Notes under the pieces: model-generated | Told to the model about the DNA's origin: nothing | The model's input: only the letters and a program-made list of their open reading frames with translations | The model's database searches: none | Source of the DNA: Larkinella knui | Lineage (GTDB): Bacteria; Bacteroidota; Bacteroidia; Cytophagales; Spirosomataceae | Assembly (NCBI RefSeq): GCF_003858645.1 | Contig: NZ_RQJP01000001.1 | Span: forward strand, 1-64,000 | Reading direction: 5' to 3' | DNA: 64,000 nucleotides | Made by a program: the position numbers and the translations under genes | In this document: positions 50,660-58,462 of the stretch, piece by piece | Layout of the letters: each line of letters opens with the position of its first letter | How positions within the stretch are numbered: position 1 is the first letter of the stretch

Positions 50660-53464
50660 TTACCGTACATCGACCCGGAATCGATAGGTTCCGGAGCCAA
50701 TGGCAACGACGGTTTTGCTGTTTTCCGTTCGCACGAGCTTCATATCGTTCTGTTGATCAATCGGTTTGCCGCTTTCGGTAATCAGGCTTCCTTCGGGTGC
50801 GGGCAAATAAACCAGCGCGGTTGTGTTGGCCGGAATACCGACCGTCAGTTCCAGTTGCAGGCCGGTTTTTTTCCATTCACTCCGAATCGGGCCATAGGGC
50901 GAAACGTACCGGACGCTGGTATGGGTAATGTCGCCTACCGCTTCGGGGCGGATCACGATGGCCTTGAAACCCGGCACATTTTCGTCCTGCTGAATACCGC
51001 CCAATCCGCTATAAAGCCATTCCATCAGGTGTCCCAGCATGAAATGGTTATTGGACACATACCGCAACGCGGGCCAGGATTCCGTCAGAGCGGTGGCTCC
51101 GTGAGCCAGCTGGTAGCCGTAGCCCGGCACGTCGGAGCGGTTGTTCATGGCATAAATGGCTTCCGAAGCGCCCACCTGACCCAACGCCAGAAGCAAATAC
51201 CGGAAGCCAATATCGCCCGCCGTCAGACTGTACTGGTTGTCATTCAGATTTTTCAACAGACTGGCAGTAACGACCGCTTTGTTCTCCGGCGTCACCAGAT
51301 TCATGTAAATCGGCATGGCGTTGGACGTCTGACTGCCCGATCCGTACTGCCCTTTCTCCGCGTCGTAGTACTTCGCATTGAAGGCTTGTTTGACCGCCCG
51401 GGCCAGCTGATTGTAGTGATCGGCGTCGGCCTTTTTTTCCAGTAAACGGGCGGTTTTTTCAAGAATCGTCAGGTCATAATAGTAAGTGGCGGTGGCCGTA
51501 ATTCCTTTGGGCGTCAGTTGGGATTCTCCCGGCGGTTTGGGCCCCAGATCACACCAGTCGCCCAAACCGTGGGTCAAAATGTGATCCTGCGCTTTGGTGC
51601 CCAAATAATCGACGTATTTTTTCATCATGGGGTAACTTTCCGCTAAAATGTTCCTGTCGCCGTACCACTGATACGTATACCAGGGCAGAATCACCCCGGC
51701 GCTGCCCCATTCCGGCGAATCACGAAACCCGTTGGCAAAGGCCGTATACTCGGGCGCAATGTCCGGAATCAGGCCGTTCTCTAACTGCGCCGACTGCATA
51801 TCGCGAATGATTTTTGGCAGCAGCGTCGCCAGATCGTACGTATACCGGGCCGAGCCGCTCATCAGATGCGTTTCTTCGAGCCAGCCTAACTTCTCACGGT
51901 GCGGACAGTCGGTCAACGTGCTGACCATGTTGCTCTTAATGGCCCAGTCGATCAGCCGGTCAATGCGGTTAAACAGCCTGTTTGAACACGAAAACGTCCC
52001 GACGGTTTCGGCAGAGCTCCGGGTATGCAGGCCTTTTATGTCAATGAAAACCGGCACATCGGCGGTTGGGACCGCAATCGTACTGAGCAAGCCCTGATCG
52101 GGAACCGCGCCTTCGATTTGCAGATACCGAAAACCGTAGTAGGTAAAGCGGGGACGCCAGGTTTCGGTGCCACCTCCCTTGAGCGTGTATCGATAAAAAT
52201 GCGGACTGCCCGTGGCTTGCTGAGTGACCAGACTGTCGTCGCCCAGCAATTCACCGGGTGTAATTTTGATGACGGCCCCGGCTTTTCCGCGCACCGAAAT
52301 CTGGGGAATACCGGACATATTCTGGCCCAGATCGACCACGTAGACGCCCGGTTTGGGCTGCCTAAGGCCAACGGGCCTGAAGGTTTCCATGATTTTAACC
52401 GGCGGAGCCGTTTGCGATCGCAGTTGGGGAGGTCCCTGAACCAGAAGCGGAGTTTGCCAGCTTTCGGCGTCATAACCGGCTTGCATCCAGCCCGTTCGCT
52501 CTTTGGTCGCGTCCCAGTCTTCTCCGCCGTAAATACTGGAATACGTAATGGGACTTTGGGTAACTTTCCATGATTGATCGGTCACAAGTTCCCCGATGGT
52601 TCCGTCGGCATACTCCAGTTGCAGTTTGCAAATCAGTTTCGGATAACCAAATGAACCCACAATTTTCCGGTATCGCTCAACGGGAATGTTGTAAAAACCG
52701 TTGCCGAGCAGCACGCCCAACACGTTGGCTCCTTTTTTGAGTGTACTCGTCAAATCGTAGGTGGCATAGAGGGCATATTGGTCGTAGCTCGTCCAGCCGG
52801 GGTCGATAAAGTGGTCTTTCACCCGCTGCCCATTGAGACTCAATTCGTAATGTCCCAGCCCGGAAATAAACGCCATGGCCCGCTTCAGCGGTTTTTCCAG
52901 TTTAAATTCTTTCCGAAATTGCGGCATGGCATTCTGGGCCGATTTTCGGTCACCGAGCGGCTTTTCAGCATTGGGCGCGTGGACGAACGGAACAATTCGC
53001 TCCGCTGCGGGCAGTTCTTCCAGCGCAATCCACTGCGCTTTTCCCCAATCGGCTTTGGTTAACAAACCCATTTGCCACGTCGCCGGAGCACTCCAGCCCG
53101 CTGGCTGGCCTTCTTTGTCCCAGGTCTGTACTTTCCAGTAATACGACTGACCGGCCAGCAGCGGTTTTCCCGCATAAACTATCTGAATGGACTGATCGGA
53201 GGTCCGTTTGCCCGAATCCCAGAGCGTTCCCTGATGGGCGGCCAGCGCATCCGGATTGTCGGACACCAGAATTCGGTAGGCCGTTTGCTTCTGCCCCCGA
53301 ATGTCCGATACCAACTGCCAGCTCAGCCGGGGCTGGCGGCTTTCAACACCCAGCGGATTATCGCGGGAGTCGCAACGGAGCCGGGTTATCGTGAGGGCCC
53401 CGGTAGCCCGGGCGTCGATCCCGATAAGACAACACAGGAGTAGCTGATAGAAAAGTAGTTTCAT
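50660..53464 (-). CDS. Secreted alpha-L-rhamnosidase (GH78)
   Basis: A 934-residue secreted enzyme: signal peptide (MKLLFYQLLLCCLIG), N-terminal Ig-like/beta-sandwich domains (about 20-330, including SWQLVSDIRGQKQTAYRILVSD), the concanavalin-like rhamnosidase domain (about 330-450), an (alpha/alpha)6-barrel catalytic domain (about 455-800; LTDCPHREKLGWLEETHLMSGSARY, DSPEWGSAGVILPWYTYQWYGD, GLGDWCDLG) and a C-terminal beta domain. It releases alpha-L-rhamnose from plant or bacterial glycans. The start at 53464 opens the signal peptide. It could act on external plant material or on rhamnose in the cell's own EPS; no SusC/SusD pair lies nearby. Confidence 0.92.
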   Translation of the reverse strand: MKLLFYQLLLCCLIGIDARATGALTITRLRCDSRDNPLGVESRQPRLSWQLVSDIRGQKQTAYRILVSDNPDALAAHQGTLWDSGKRTSDQSIQIVYAGKPLLAGQSYYWKVQTWDKEGQPAGWSAPATWQMGLLTKADWGKAQWIALEELPAAERIVPFVHAPNAEKPLGDRKSAQNAMPQFRKEFKLEKPLKRAMAFISGLGHYELSLNGQRVKDHFIDPGWTSYDQYALYATYDLTSTLKKGANVLGVLLGNGFYNIPVERYRKIVGSFGYPKLICKLQLEYADGTIGELVTDQSWKVTQSPITYSSIYGGEDWDATKERTGWMQAGYDAESWQTPLLVQGPPQLRSQTAPPVKIMETFRPVGLRQPKPGVYVVDLGQNMSGIPQISVRGKAGAVIKITPGELLGDDSLVTQQATGSPHFYRYTLKGGGTETWRPRFTYYGFRYLQIEGAVPDQGLLSTIAVPTADVPVFIDIKGLHTRSSAETVGTFSCSNRLFNRIDRLIDWAIKSNMVSTLTDCPHREKLGWLEETHLMSGSARYTYDLATLLPKIIRDMQSAQLENGLIPDIAPEYTAFANGFRDSPEWGSAGVILPWYTYQWYGDRNILAESYPMMKKYVDYLGTKAQDHILTHGLGDWCDLGPKPPGESQLTPKGITATATYYYDLTILEKTARLLEKKADADHYNQLARAVKQAFNAKYYDAEKGQYGSGSQTSNAMPIYMNLVTPENKAVVTASLLKNLNDNQYSLTAGDIGFRYLLLALGQVGASEAIYAMNNRSDVPGYGYQLAHGATALTESWPALRYVSNNHFMLGHLMEWLYSGLGGIQQDENVPGFKAIVIRPEAVGDITHTSVRYVSPYGPIRSEWKKTGLQLELTVGIPANTTALVYLPAPEGSLITESGKPIDQQNDMKLVRTENSKTVVAIGSGTYRFRVDVR

Positions 53465-53642
53465 GACCGGTTCGATTGGCTTAGGGCGGGTGCAATTGGC
53501 AAGGATACGACCCGCCAACGAACCTCAAAAGCTTCGTGGTTCTATCAGTCTACCCAGAATCCGGTTTTAAATGTTTGGTTGGATGCTCCATCACCCACCG
53601 ATCCGTTCCCGTAGCGGTTTACGGCCTGATTCGGATACGTAG
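53465..53642 (-). other. Short gap with a possible coding remnant
   Basis: On the minus strand, about 32 codons ending in TGA at 53547-53545 read as a protein-like C terminus (YPNQAVNRYGNG, then FKTGFWVD). There is no start codon and no homologous gene nearby, so it may be the end of a deleted gene, or chance. No terminator or promoter is evident. Confidence 0.3.
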
Positions 53643-54584
53643 TTAAACCGTCACGATTACTTTTCCGGCTGTTTTGCCCGTCTCGACCTGCAAATGGGCT
53701 TCCGCCATCTGATCGAATGAAAACGTTTTGAAAACGCGGGCTTTGAGGGTGCCATTTTCCAGTAAACCGGCGAGTGTTTTCATATCCTCCCCATTGGATT
53801 GCACCCGGAATGTGTACCCGTTAATGCCTTTGGCCTGCGCTTTTTCGGTAACCAGTTCGTTTAATCCGCTGGGAATGCTGATGATGGTTCCTCCGGTTTT
53901 AATCACTTTCAGCGAACGATCAATGTTATCACCGCCGATGGTATCCAGCACGAAATCGACGTCAGATACGGCCTCTTCAAACCGCTGCGCCTGGTAGTCG
54001 ATGTGTTCGTCGGCACCCAGGCTCATCACAAAATCTCTGTTTTTTGCCGAAGAAGTTCCGATCACGTAAGCGCCCACCTGTTTGGCGAACTGGACGGCAA
54101 AATGCCCCACACCACCGGCTGCGGAATGAATCAGTACTTTTTGTCCAGCCTGTAAGTGGGCATGATGAATCAACCCCTGCCAGGCCGTCAGAGCGGCCAG
54201 GGTAGCCGCTGCGGCTTCTTCGTGAGAAATGGTAGCGGGTTTCAGCGCCAGCTGCGAAGCCGGAGCGGCCACGTATTCGGCATAGGCTTTGCCGTGACCG
54301 GGAAAATTCACCATTCCAAAAACCGCATCACCCACCTGAAATGCCGTAACTTCCTTGCCAATTTCCGTTACAATTCCGGAAACATCCCAGCCCAGGATGA
54401 GCGGTTGTTCATCTTTCAGCCGACCGGCCACTCCTTTACCCGCTCTGGTTTTTACATCGACGGGATTAATACTGATGGCCTTTACCTGAATCAGAACGTC
54501 ATCATCGCTGATGACAGGCAGGGGAATTTCCCGTTGAACCAGGTGTTCTATTCCGCCAAAACCGTCTAACGTAATCGCTTTCAT
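53643..54584 (-). CDS. MDR-family NADP-dependent oxidoreductase (quinone reductase-like)
   Basis: A 313-residue medium-chain dehydrogenase/reductase without the zinc ligands of alcohol dehydrogenase. N-terminal GroES-like domain (PLILGWDVSGIVTEIG near residue 65, VGDAVFGMVNF near 100), Rossmann motif IHSAAGGVGHFAVQFAKQ near 150-167, and closing GKTAGKVIVTV. Such enzymes reduce quinones or enones with NADPH. Divergent from an AraC gene; a -7-like TAATTTTG (minus strand, 54617-54610) lies 26 bases before the start. Confidence 0.9.
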   Translation of the reverse strand: MKAITLDGFGGIEHLVQREIPLPVISDDDVLIQVKAISINPVDVKTRAGKGVAGRLKDEQPLILGWDVSGIVTEIGKEVTAFQVGDAVFGMVNFPGHGKAYAEYVAAPASQLALKPATISHEEAAAATLAALTAWQGLIHHAHLQAGQKVLIHSAAGGVGHFAVQFAKQVGAYVIGTSSAKNRDFVMSLGADEHIDYQAQRFEEAVSDVDFVLDTIGGDNIDRSLKVIKTGGTIISIPSGLNELVTEKAQAKGINGYTFRVQSNGEDMKTLAGLLENGTLKARVFKTFSFDQMAEAHLQVETGKTAGKVIVTV

Positions 54585-54609
54585 ATTTCTAAGTAGTTAA
54601 TTGATGAGG

Positions 54610-54671
54610 CAAAATTATACCATTGAACGGTTGGTATCCTGGTATATATTTTCTCTTTTTTGGTAGATTTG
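54610..54671. promoter_or_regulatory. Divergent promoter/operator region of the MDR and AraC genes
   Basis: Minus strand: TAATTTTG (54610-54617) fits the -7 pattern. ATACCA (54617-54622) faces TGGTAT (54632-54637), and a second TGGTAT follows at 54640-54645, a direct repeat 8 bases apart typical of AraC half-sites. Plus strand: TAGATTTG (54664-54671) also matches the -7 pattern but lies only 4 bases before the AraC ATG, implying a leaderless transcript if used. Confidence 0.5.
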
Positions 54672-54675
54672 TGGC

Positions 54676-55518
54676 ATGAAAAGAGAAAGTCTGCACGAAC
54701 CGTTCGAGATTGTCTACAAAACGCTGGATGAATGTCCGAAGTCGGAACATCAGCATTCGTTCTTCGAACTCATCTATATTCTCGGCGGCACCGGTCGGCA
54801 GTGCATCAACAAAAACGAGTTTGCCTACCGCGCGGGGCACCTGTTTCTGATCACTCCGGAAGACTGTCATTCGTTTGAAATAGAAACGACCACCCAATTT
54901 TTCTTCCTGCGGTTTAATGACATCTACATTCAGTCGGGGGCGTTGAATGCCGGTAGCATTCAGCGGCTGGAGTTTATTCTGCAAAATGCCAACCACCAGC
55001 CGGGATGCATTCTGAAAAACCAGCCGGACAAAGGCCTGGTTCAACCCCTCATCGAAGCCATGGTGCGGGAATATGTAAACCGTGATTTATACAATAAAGA
55101 ACTTATTCAGCAACTGGTGAACACGCTTATTGTGGTAGTGGCCCGTAACATTGTCCGCTACATGCCCGAGCAGGTGCGTGAGAATACCGACGAAAAAGCA
55201 CTCGACATCCTGAATTACATTCAGAATAATATTTACTATCCGGAAAAAATCAGGGCTGACGTCGTTAGCCGGCATTTTGGCATTTCGGAGACGTATTTAG
55301 GCCGGTATTTTAAAAAACACACGGCCGAAACCATGCAGCAATACATTACCAGTTACCGGGTGAAACTCATCGAAGCCCGGCTGCAGCACAGCGGGATGCG
55401 CATGACCGAAATTGCGCAGGAATTGGGGTTTACGGATGAAAGCCACCTGAATAAGTTTTTCAGAAAGCAAAAGGGGAGGAGTCCGACGGCTTTTCGGAAA
55501 GTTCTGTTGGGAAATTGA
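54676..55518 (+). CDS. AraC family transcriptional regulator
   Basis: A 280-residue regulator: N-terminal cupin sensor (about 15-120; PKSEHQHSFFELIYILGG with metal- or effector-binding histidines) and C-terminal AraC domain (about 180-280; VVSRHFGISETYLGRYFKKH and MTEIAQELGFTDESHLNKFFRKQKGRSPTAFRK). Divergent from the MDR oxidoreductase gene, which it probably controls. Effector unknown. Confidence 0.9.
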   Translation: MKRESLHEPFEIVYKTLDECPKSEHQHSFFELIYILGGTGRQCINKNEFAYRAGHLFLITPEDCHSFEIETTTQFFFLRFNDIYIQSGALNAGSIQRLEFILQNANHQPGCILKNQPDKGLVQPLIEAMVREYVNRDLYNKELIQQLVNTLIVVVARNIVRYMPEQVRENTDEKALDILNYIQNNIYYPEKIRADVVSRHFGISETYLGRYFKKHTAETMQQYITSYRVKLIEARLQHSGMRMTEIAQELGFTDESHLNKFFRKQKGRSPTAFRKVLLGN

Positions 55519-55988
55519 CCAAAACCGCTTTAAAAATACTTTTCCAGCCTGATTTCGTCAGGCATCTACAGCCATCTCAGTTTCCTGCGCAGCAGCTGTA
55601 TCTACCAGGGAAGCCTGATGAAAGGCGAAATAATTTATTTCATGCACAAGCAACCTAGTCTGGCAGGATACTTGAGGGAGATTTTGCGGCTTCAGGCTGT
55701 CGAATAGCTTAAACGGTGGCTGTTAAAAAAACACGCCATAATTAGCCGTCGTTCCCATACGCATCGACCGGTTTTTACCGTTTTTGATCAGGCAGGGACG
55801 CCCAAGTGGAATCAGCTCCGTATACCGTTCGGGGAGCCTAAAGCGGATCGGCACCGGCGGTAATTTAGTAGGTTTTCGGGCTAATTTGCTTAAAAGTTTG
55901 ACGAAAACTATTTTTTGTCCTATTTTTATCGACCATACCGTTCTTGTCTTGCTACATACTTAACCAACACATAACCCCAAACCTGCTC
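55519..55988. other. Intergenic region without a supported gene
   Basis: 470 bases with no credible coding sequence. One frame is open for about 56 codons ending in TAG at about 55707, but the translation has no recognisable family and no early start. No exact -7 promoter was found; TATTTTTTG at about 55910 comes close for the MltD gene. Confidence 0.45.
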
Positions 55989-57566
55989 ATGTCGAAGCTG
56001 AAGAAGACCCTTCATGGCCTCCGATTGGCTTGTACACTACTGATTTTTGTAAGCGTTGCGCCCCGGAGTTGGGGTGCCTATTTTCAGGCCGACACCAGTG
56101 GTGTTAGGGCCGACACGGCGCAGGAAACCATTGAAGTGGTCGATGTGCCGGAAGTGCTATCGATACCGGAACCGGTTCTGCGTGACCGACTTGCCAAACT
56201 GGAACAAACGATTCCGCTGAATTACAATAAAACCGTTCACGGGTTTATCGACTACTTTACCTTCCACAAACCGAGCTACACCAAAAAGGTAATGGAGCGG
56301 ATGCCGATGTTCTTCCCGCTCTATGAACGGCTGCTGGCCCAGCATCAAATACCCGATGAACTGAAATACCTTTCCATTGTCGAATCTTCGCTGGACCCCA
56401 AGGCGGTTTCAAGGGTCGGAGCGGGCGGTTTATGGCAGTTCATGCCGTATACGGGAGCCGATTTTCATCTTTATCAGGACGAATATATTGACGAGCGGAT
56501 GGACCCCGTCAAGTCGACGGATGCGGCCTGTCGGTATCTGAAAGATTTGTACCGGATTTTTGGCGACTGGCACCTCGCGCTGGCGGCTTATAACAGCGGC
56601 CCGGGCACCGTCAAGCGGGCCATGCGCCGGTCCGGGGGCGACTCATTCTGGACTATTTACAACTTTCTGCCCAAAGAAACCCGCGCGTATGTTCCGCAAT
56701 TCATCGCATTGACCTACATGATGAATTACGCCAACGACCACGGTATTTACGCCGAACAGCCCGAATATCCCATTCCCTGCGACACCATCCACGTGAATGG
56801 GTACCTGTCGATCGAGCGGTTTTGTAAATACAGCGGAGTGCCACTGGCCGAAATTCAGAAAATGAACCCGTCGATCATGACCGGGGTGTTATCGGATCAA
56901 ACCCGCAGTTTTGTCCTTCGCGTTCCGAAAGCACATTTCGATTATTTCGAGGCCAATCGTCTTGCCATTCTCGATTCCGCCGGGCGTATGCCTACGGTTT
57001 CGACTAACATGTTGCTGGCTTCGACAGAGAGTGTAAACTACGGGCTGGATTCTGCCCGAAAACGGGATTATTTCCCTTTTACGGACGCCAATGAAGAGCA
57101 GGCCCGCGAGTCGAAACCGGTGGTTGCCGCCAGTGCCATTGCTCCGGACGACGGTGACGTTGAGGAGGTTATTCGGAGAAAGCCTAAAAAGATTGTTTAC
57201 GTCGTGAAACGCGGAGAAGCCCTTTTGCGCATTGCCGAGAAGTACGACGTTGATGTTTATGACCTGAAAAAATGGAACCACCTGCGGTCTACCCGGATCC
57301 AGAAAGGGCAAAAACTGGTCATTCTGCGTGAACCGGCGGCACCGGAATCGTCATCCCGCCTGGCCAAACTAACCAAGAGCCGGGAGAAACCGGAAGTTGC
57401 CAAACGGACCAAAACCTACAAACCTAAATACCACCGTGTTCAGGATGGCGATACCCTCTGGAATATTTCACAACGGTATAGCGATCTGACGGTCGATCAG
57501 TTGAAAAAACTCAACAAGATCAAAGGAAATTCACTCAAACCCGGTCAGCGACTGATTGTGGGTTAG
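55989..57566 (+). CDS. MltD-like membrane-bound lytic murein transglycosylase with two LysM domains
   Basis: A 525-residue exported cell-wall enzyme. Signal sequence (about 1-30), SLT catalytic domain (about 95-260) with catalytic Glu132 in IVESSLDP and family motifs GLWQFMPYTG and ALAAYNSGPGTVKRA, a further MltD-like region with ETRAYVPQFIA, then two LysM peptidoglycan-binding domains near residues 400-446 (YVVKRGEALLRIAEKY) and 478-524 (HRVQDGDTLWNISQRY). It cleaves murein with formation of 1,6-anhydro ends. The ATG at 55989 is preferred over a TTG 45 bases upstream, as it opens the signal sequence. Confidence 0.92.
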   Translation: MSKLKKTLHGLRLACTLLIFVSVAPRSWGAYFQADTSGVRADTAQETIEVVDVPEVLSIPEPVLRDRLAKLEQTIPLNYNKTVHGFIDYFTFHKPSYTKKVMERMPMFFPLYERLLAQHQIPDELKYLSIVESSLDPKAVSRVGAGGLWQFMPYTGADFHLYQDEYIDERMDPVKSTDAACRYLKDLYRIFGDWHLALAAYNSGPGTVKRAMRRSGGDSFWTIYNFLPKETRAYVPQFIALTYMMNYANDHGIYAEQPEYPIPCDTIHVNGYLSIERFCKYSGVPLAEIQKMNPSIMTGVLSDQTRSFVLRVPKAHFDYFEANRLAILDSAGRMPTVSTNMLLASTESVNYGLDSARKRDYFPFTDANEEQARESKPVVAASAIAPDDGDVEEVIRRKPKKIVYVVKRGEALLRIAEKYDVDVYDLKKWNHLRSTRIQKGQKLVILREPAAPESSSRLAKLTKSREKPEVAKRTKTYKPKYHRVQDGDTLWNISQRYSDLTVDQLKKLNKIKGNSLKPGQRLIVG

Positions 57567-57653
57567 AAAGAGTTAAGCGTTAAGCGGTATGAATTAAGCG
57601 TTACACAGGCACCCGCTAACTCTTGATTCATACCGCATAACTCTTAACTCTTT
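57567..57653. repeat. Long GTTAAG-rich inverted repeat before ruvA
   Basis: Arms 57567-57604 and 57616-57653 (38 bases each) pair with about five mismatches around an 11-base loop. Both arms are built from AGTTAAG(C/A)G-like words. It begins right after the MltD stop and ends 2 bases before the ruvA -7 box, so it is probably the MltD terminator and perhaps a REP-like element. Confidence 0.7.
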
Positions 57654-57655
57654 CG

Positions 57656-57663
57656 TATATTTG
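57656..57663 (+). promoter_or_regulatory. -7 promoter element of ruvA
   Basis: TATATTTG fits TAnnTTTG exactly. Transcription would start near 57670, 35 bases before the ruvA ATG. A -33 partner is not obvious because the hairpin arm occupies that position. Confidence 0.5.
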
Positions 57664-57704
57664 TCTGTTTAAGACCGGCTTAAAACCGGTCGAAAAGGCG
57701 CTCT

Positions 57705-58298
57705 ATGATTGCTTATATTTCCGGAAAAGTTTCCCATAAAGATCCCACGCTTGTCATTCTGGAAGCCAATGGGGTCGGCTACGAAATACATATTTCACTG
57801 TATACGTCAACGGTTTTACCGAAACTCGGCGAACCGTCAAAACTGTATACGTATCAACACATTCGCGAAGACGCCCAAACGCTGTATGGATTTGGCGATC
57901 TCGACGAAAAAAATCTTTTTCTGGACCTGATCGGGGTGTCGGGAATCGGACCCAATACCGCCCTTACGATGCTGTCGACGATGACACCCGTCGAGCTCCG
58001 TCAGGCCATTCTGATGGAAAATGTGGGGGCCGTTCAGAAAATCAAAGGCATCGGTAGTAAAACCGCTCAACGGGTTATTCTGGAACTACGCGATAAAATG
58101 AAGAAAGCGGGCATTATGGCGCAGGCCGGTACACCGAACTACCGCATGGCGATCAATCCCGTTCGTGATGAAGCGCTGGCCGCACTTGTCACCCTGGGCA
58201 TCCCGAAACCCGCAGCCGAAAAAAGCCTCGATACGATCCTGAAACGCGAAGGCGACGATCTCACCGTTGAACAACTTATTCGATTGGCCCTTAAATAG
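57705..58298 (+). CDS. ruvA: Holliday junction branch migration protein RuvA
   Basis: A 197-residue RuvA of normal length: N-terminal OB fold (MIAYISGKVSHKDPTLVILEANGVGYEI, about 1-62), two helix-hairpin-helix motifs (LIGVSGIGPNTAL near 74-86 and IKGIGSKTAQRVILELRDK near 109-127), and a C-terminal RuvB-binding helical domain (about 150-197). It binds four-way junctions as a tetramer and loads RuvB helicase. No ruvB or ruvC is adjacent, which is common in Bacteroidota. Followed by the sprA gene, an order seen in other members of the phylum. Confidence 0.96.
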   Translation: MIAYISGKVSHKDPTLVILEANGVGYEIHISLYTSTVLPKLGEPSKLYTYQHIREDAQTLYGFGDLDEKNLFLDLIGVSGIGPNTALTMLSTMTPVELRQAILMENVGAVQKIKGIGSKTAQRVILELRDKMKKAGIMAQAGTPNYRMAINPVRDEALAALVTLGIPKPAAEKSLDTILKREGDDLTVEQLIRLALK

Positions 58299-58378
58299 TT
58301 ACGAGTTAAGAATTAAGCGTTAAACGTAAAAAAAATGCGTCAGTCAACGCTTAACTTTTAAGTCTTAACTTTTAACTA
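58297..58378. repeat. GTTAAG-rich inverted repeat after ruvA
   Basis: AGTTACGAGTTAAGAATTAA... pairs with ...CTTAACTTTTAACT across an A-rich middle, with a gap of about 7 bases in one arm. Same word family as the hairpin before ruvA. It probably terminates ruvA before sprA. Confidence 0.6.
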
Positions 58379-58462
58379 AAATATTGGCAAGGTTTTCGCC
58401 GTTTGGTGATAGAGATGTCTCTGAATTAAACTAACTACCTATTCCACCGAATTAAATTATAC

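Noticed and set aside
55537-55707. Short open frame in the gap before the MltD gene
   Set aside because: About 56 codons, no early start, no known family; not enough to call a gene or pseudogene.
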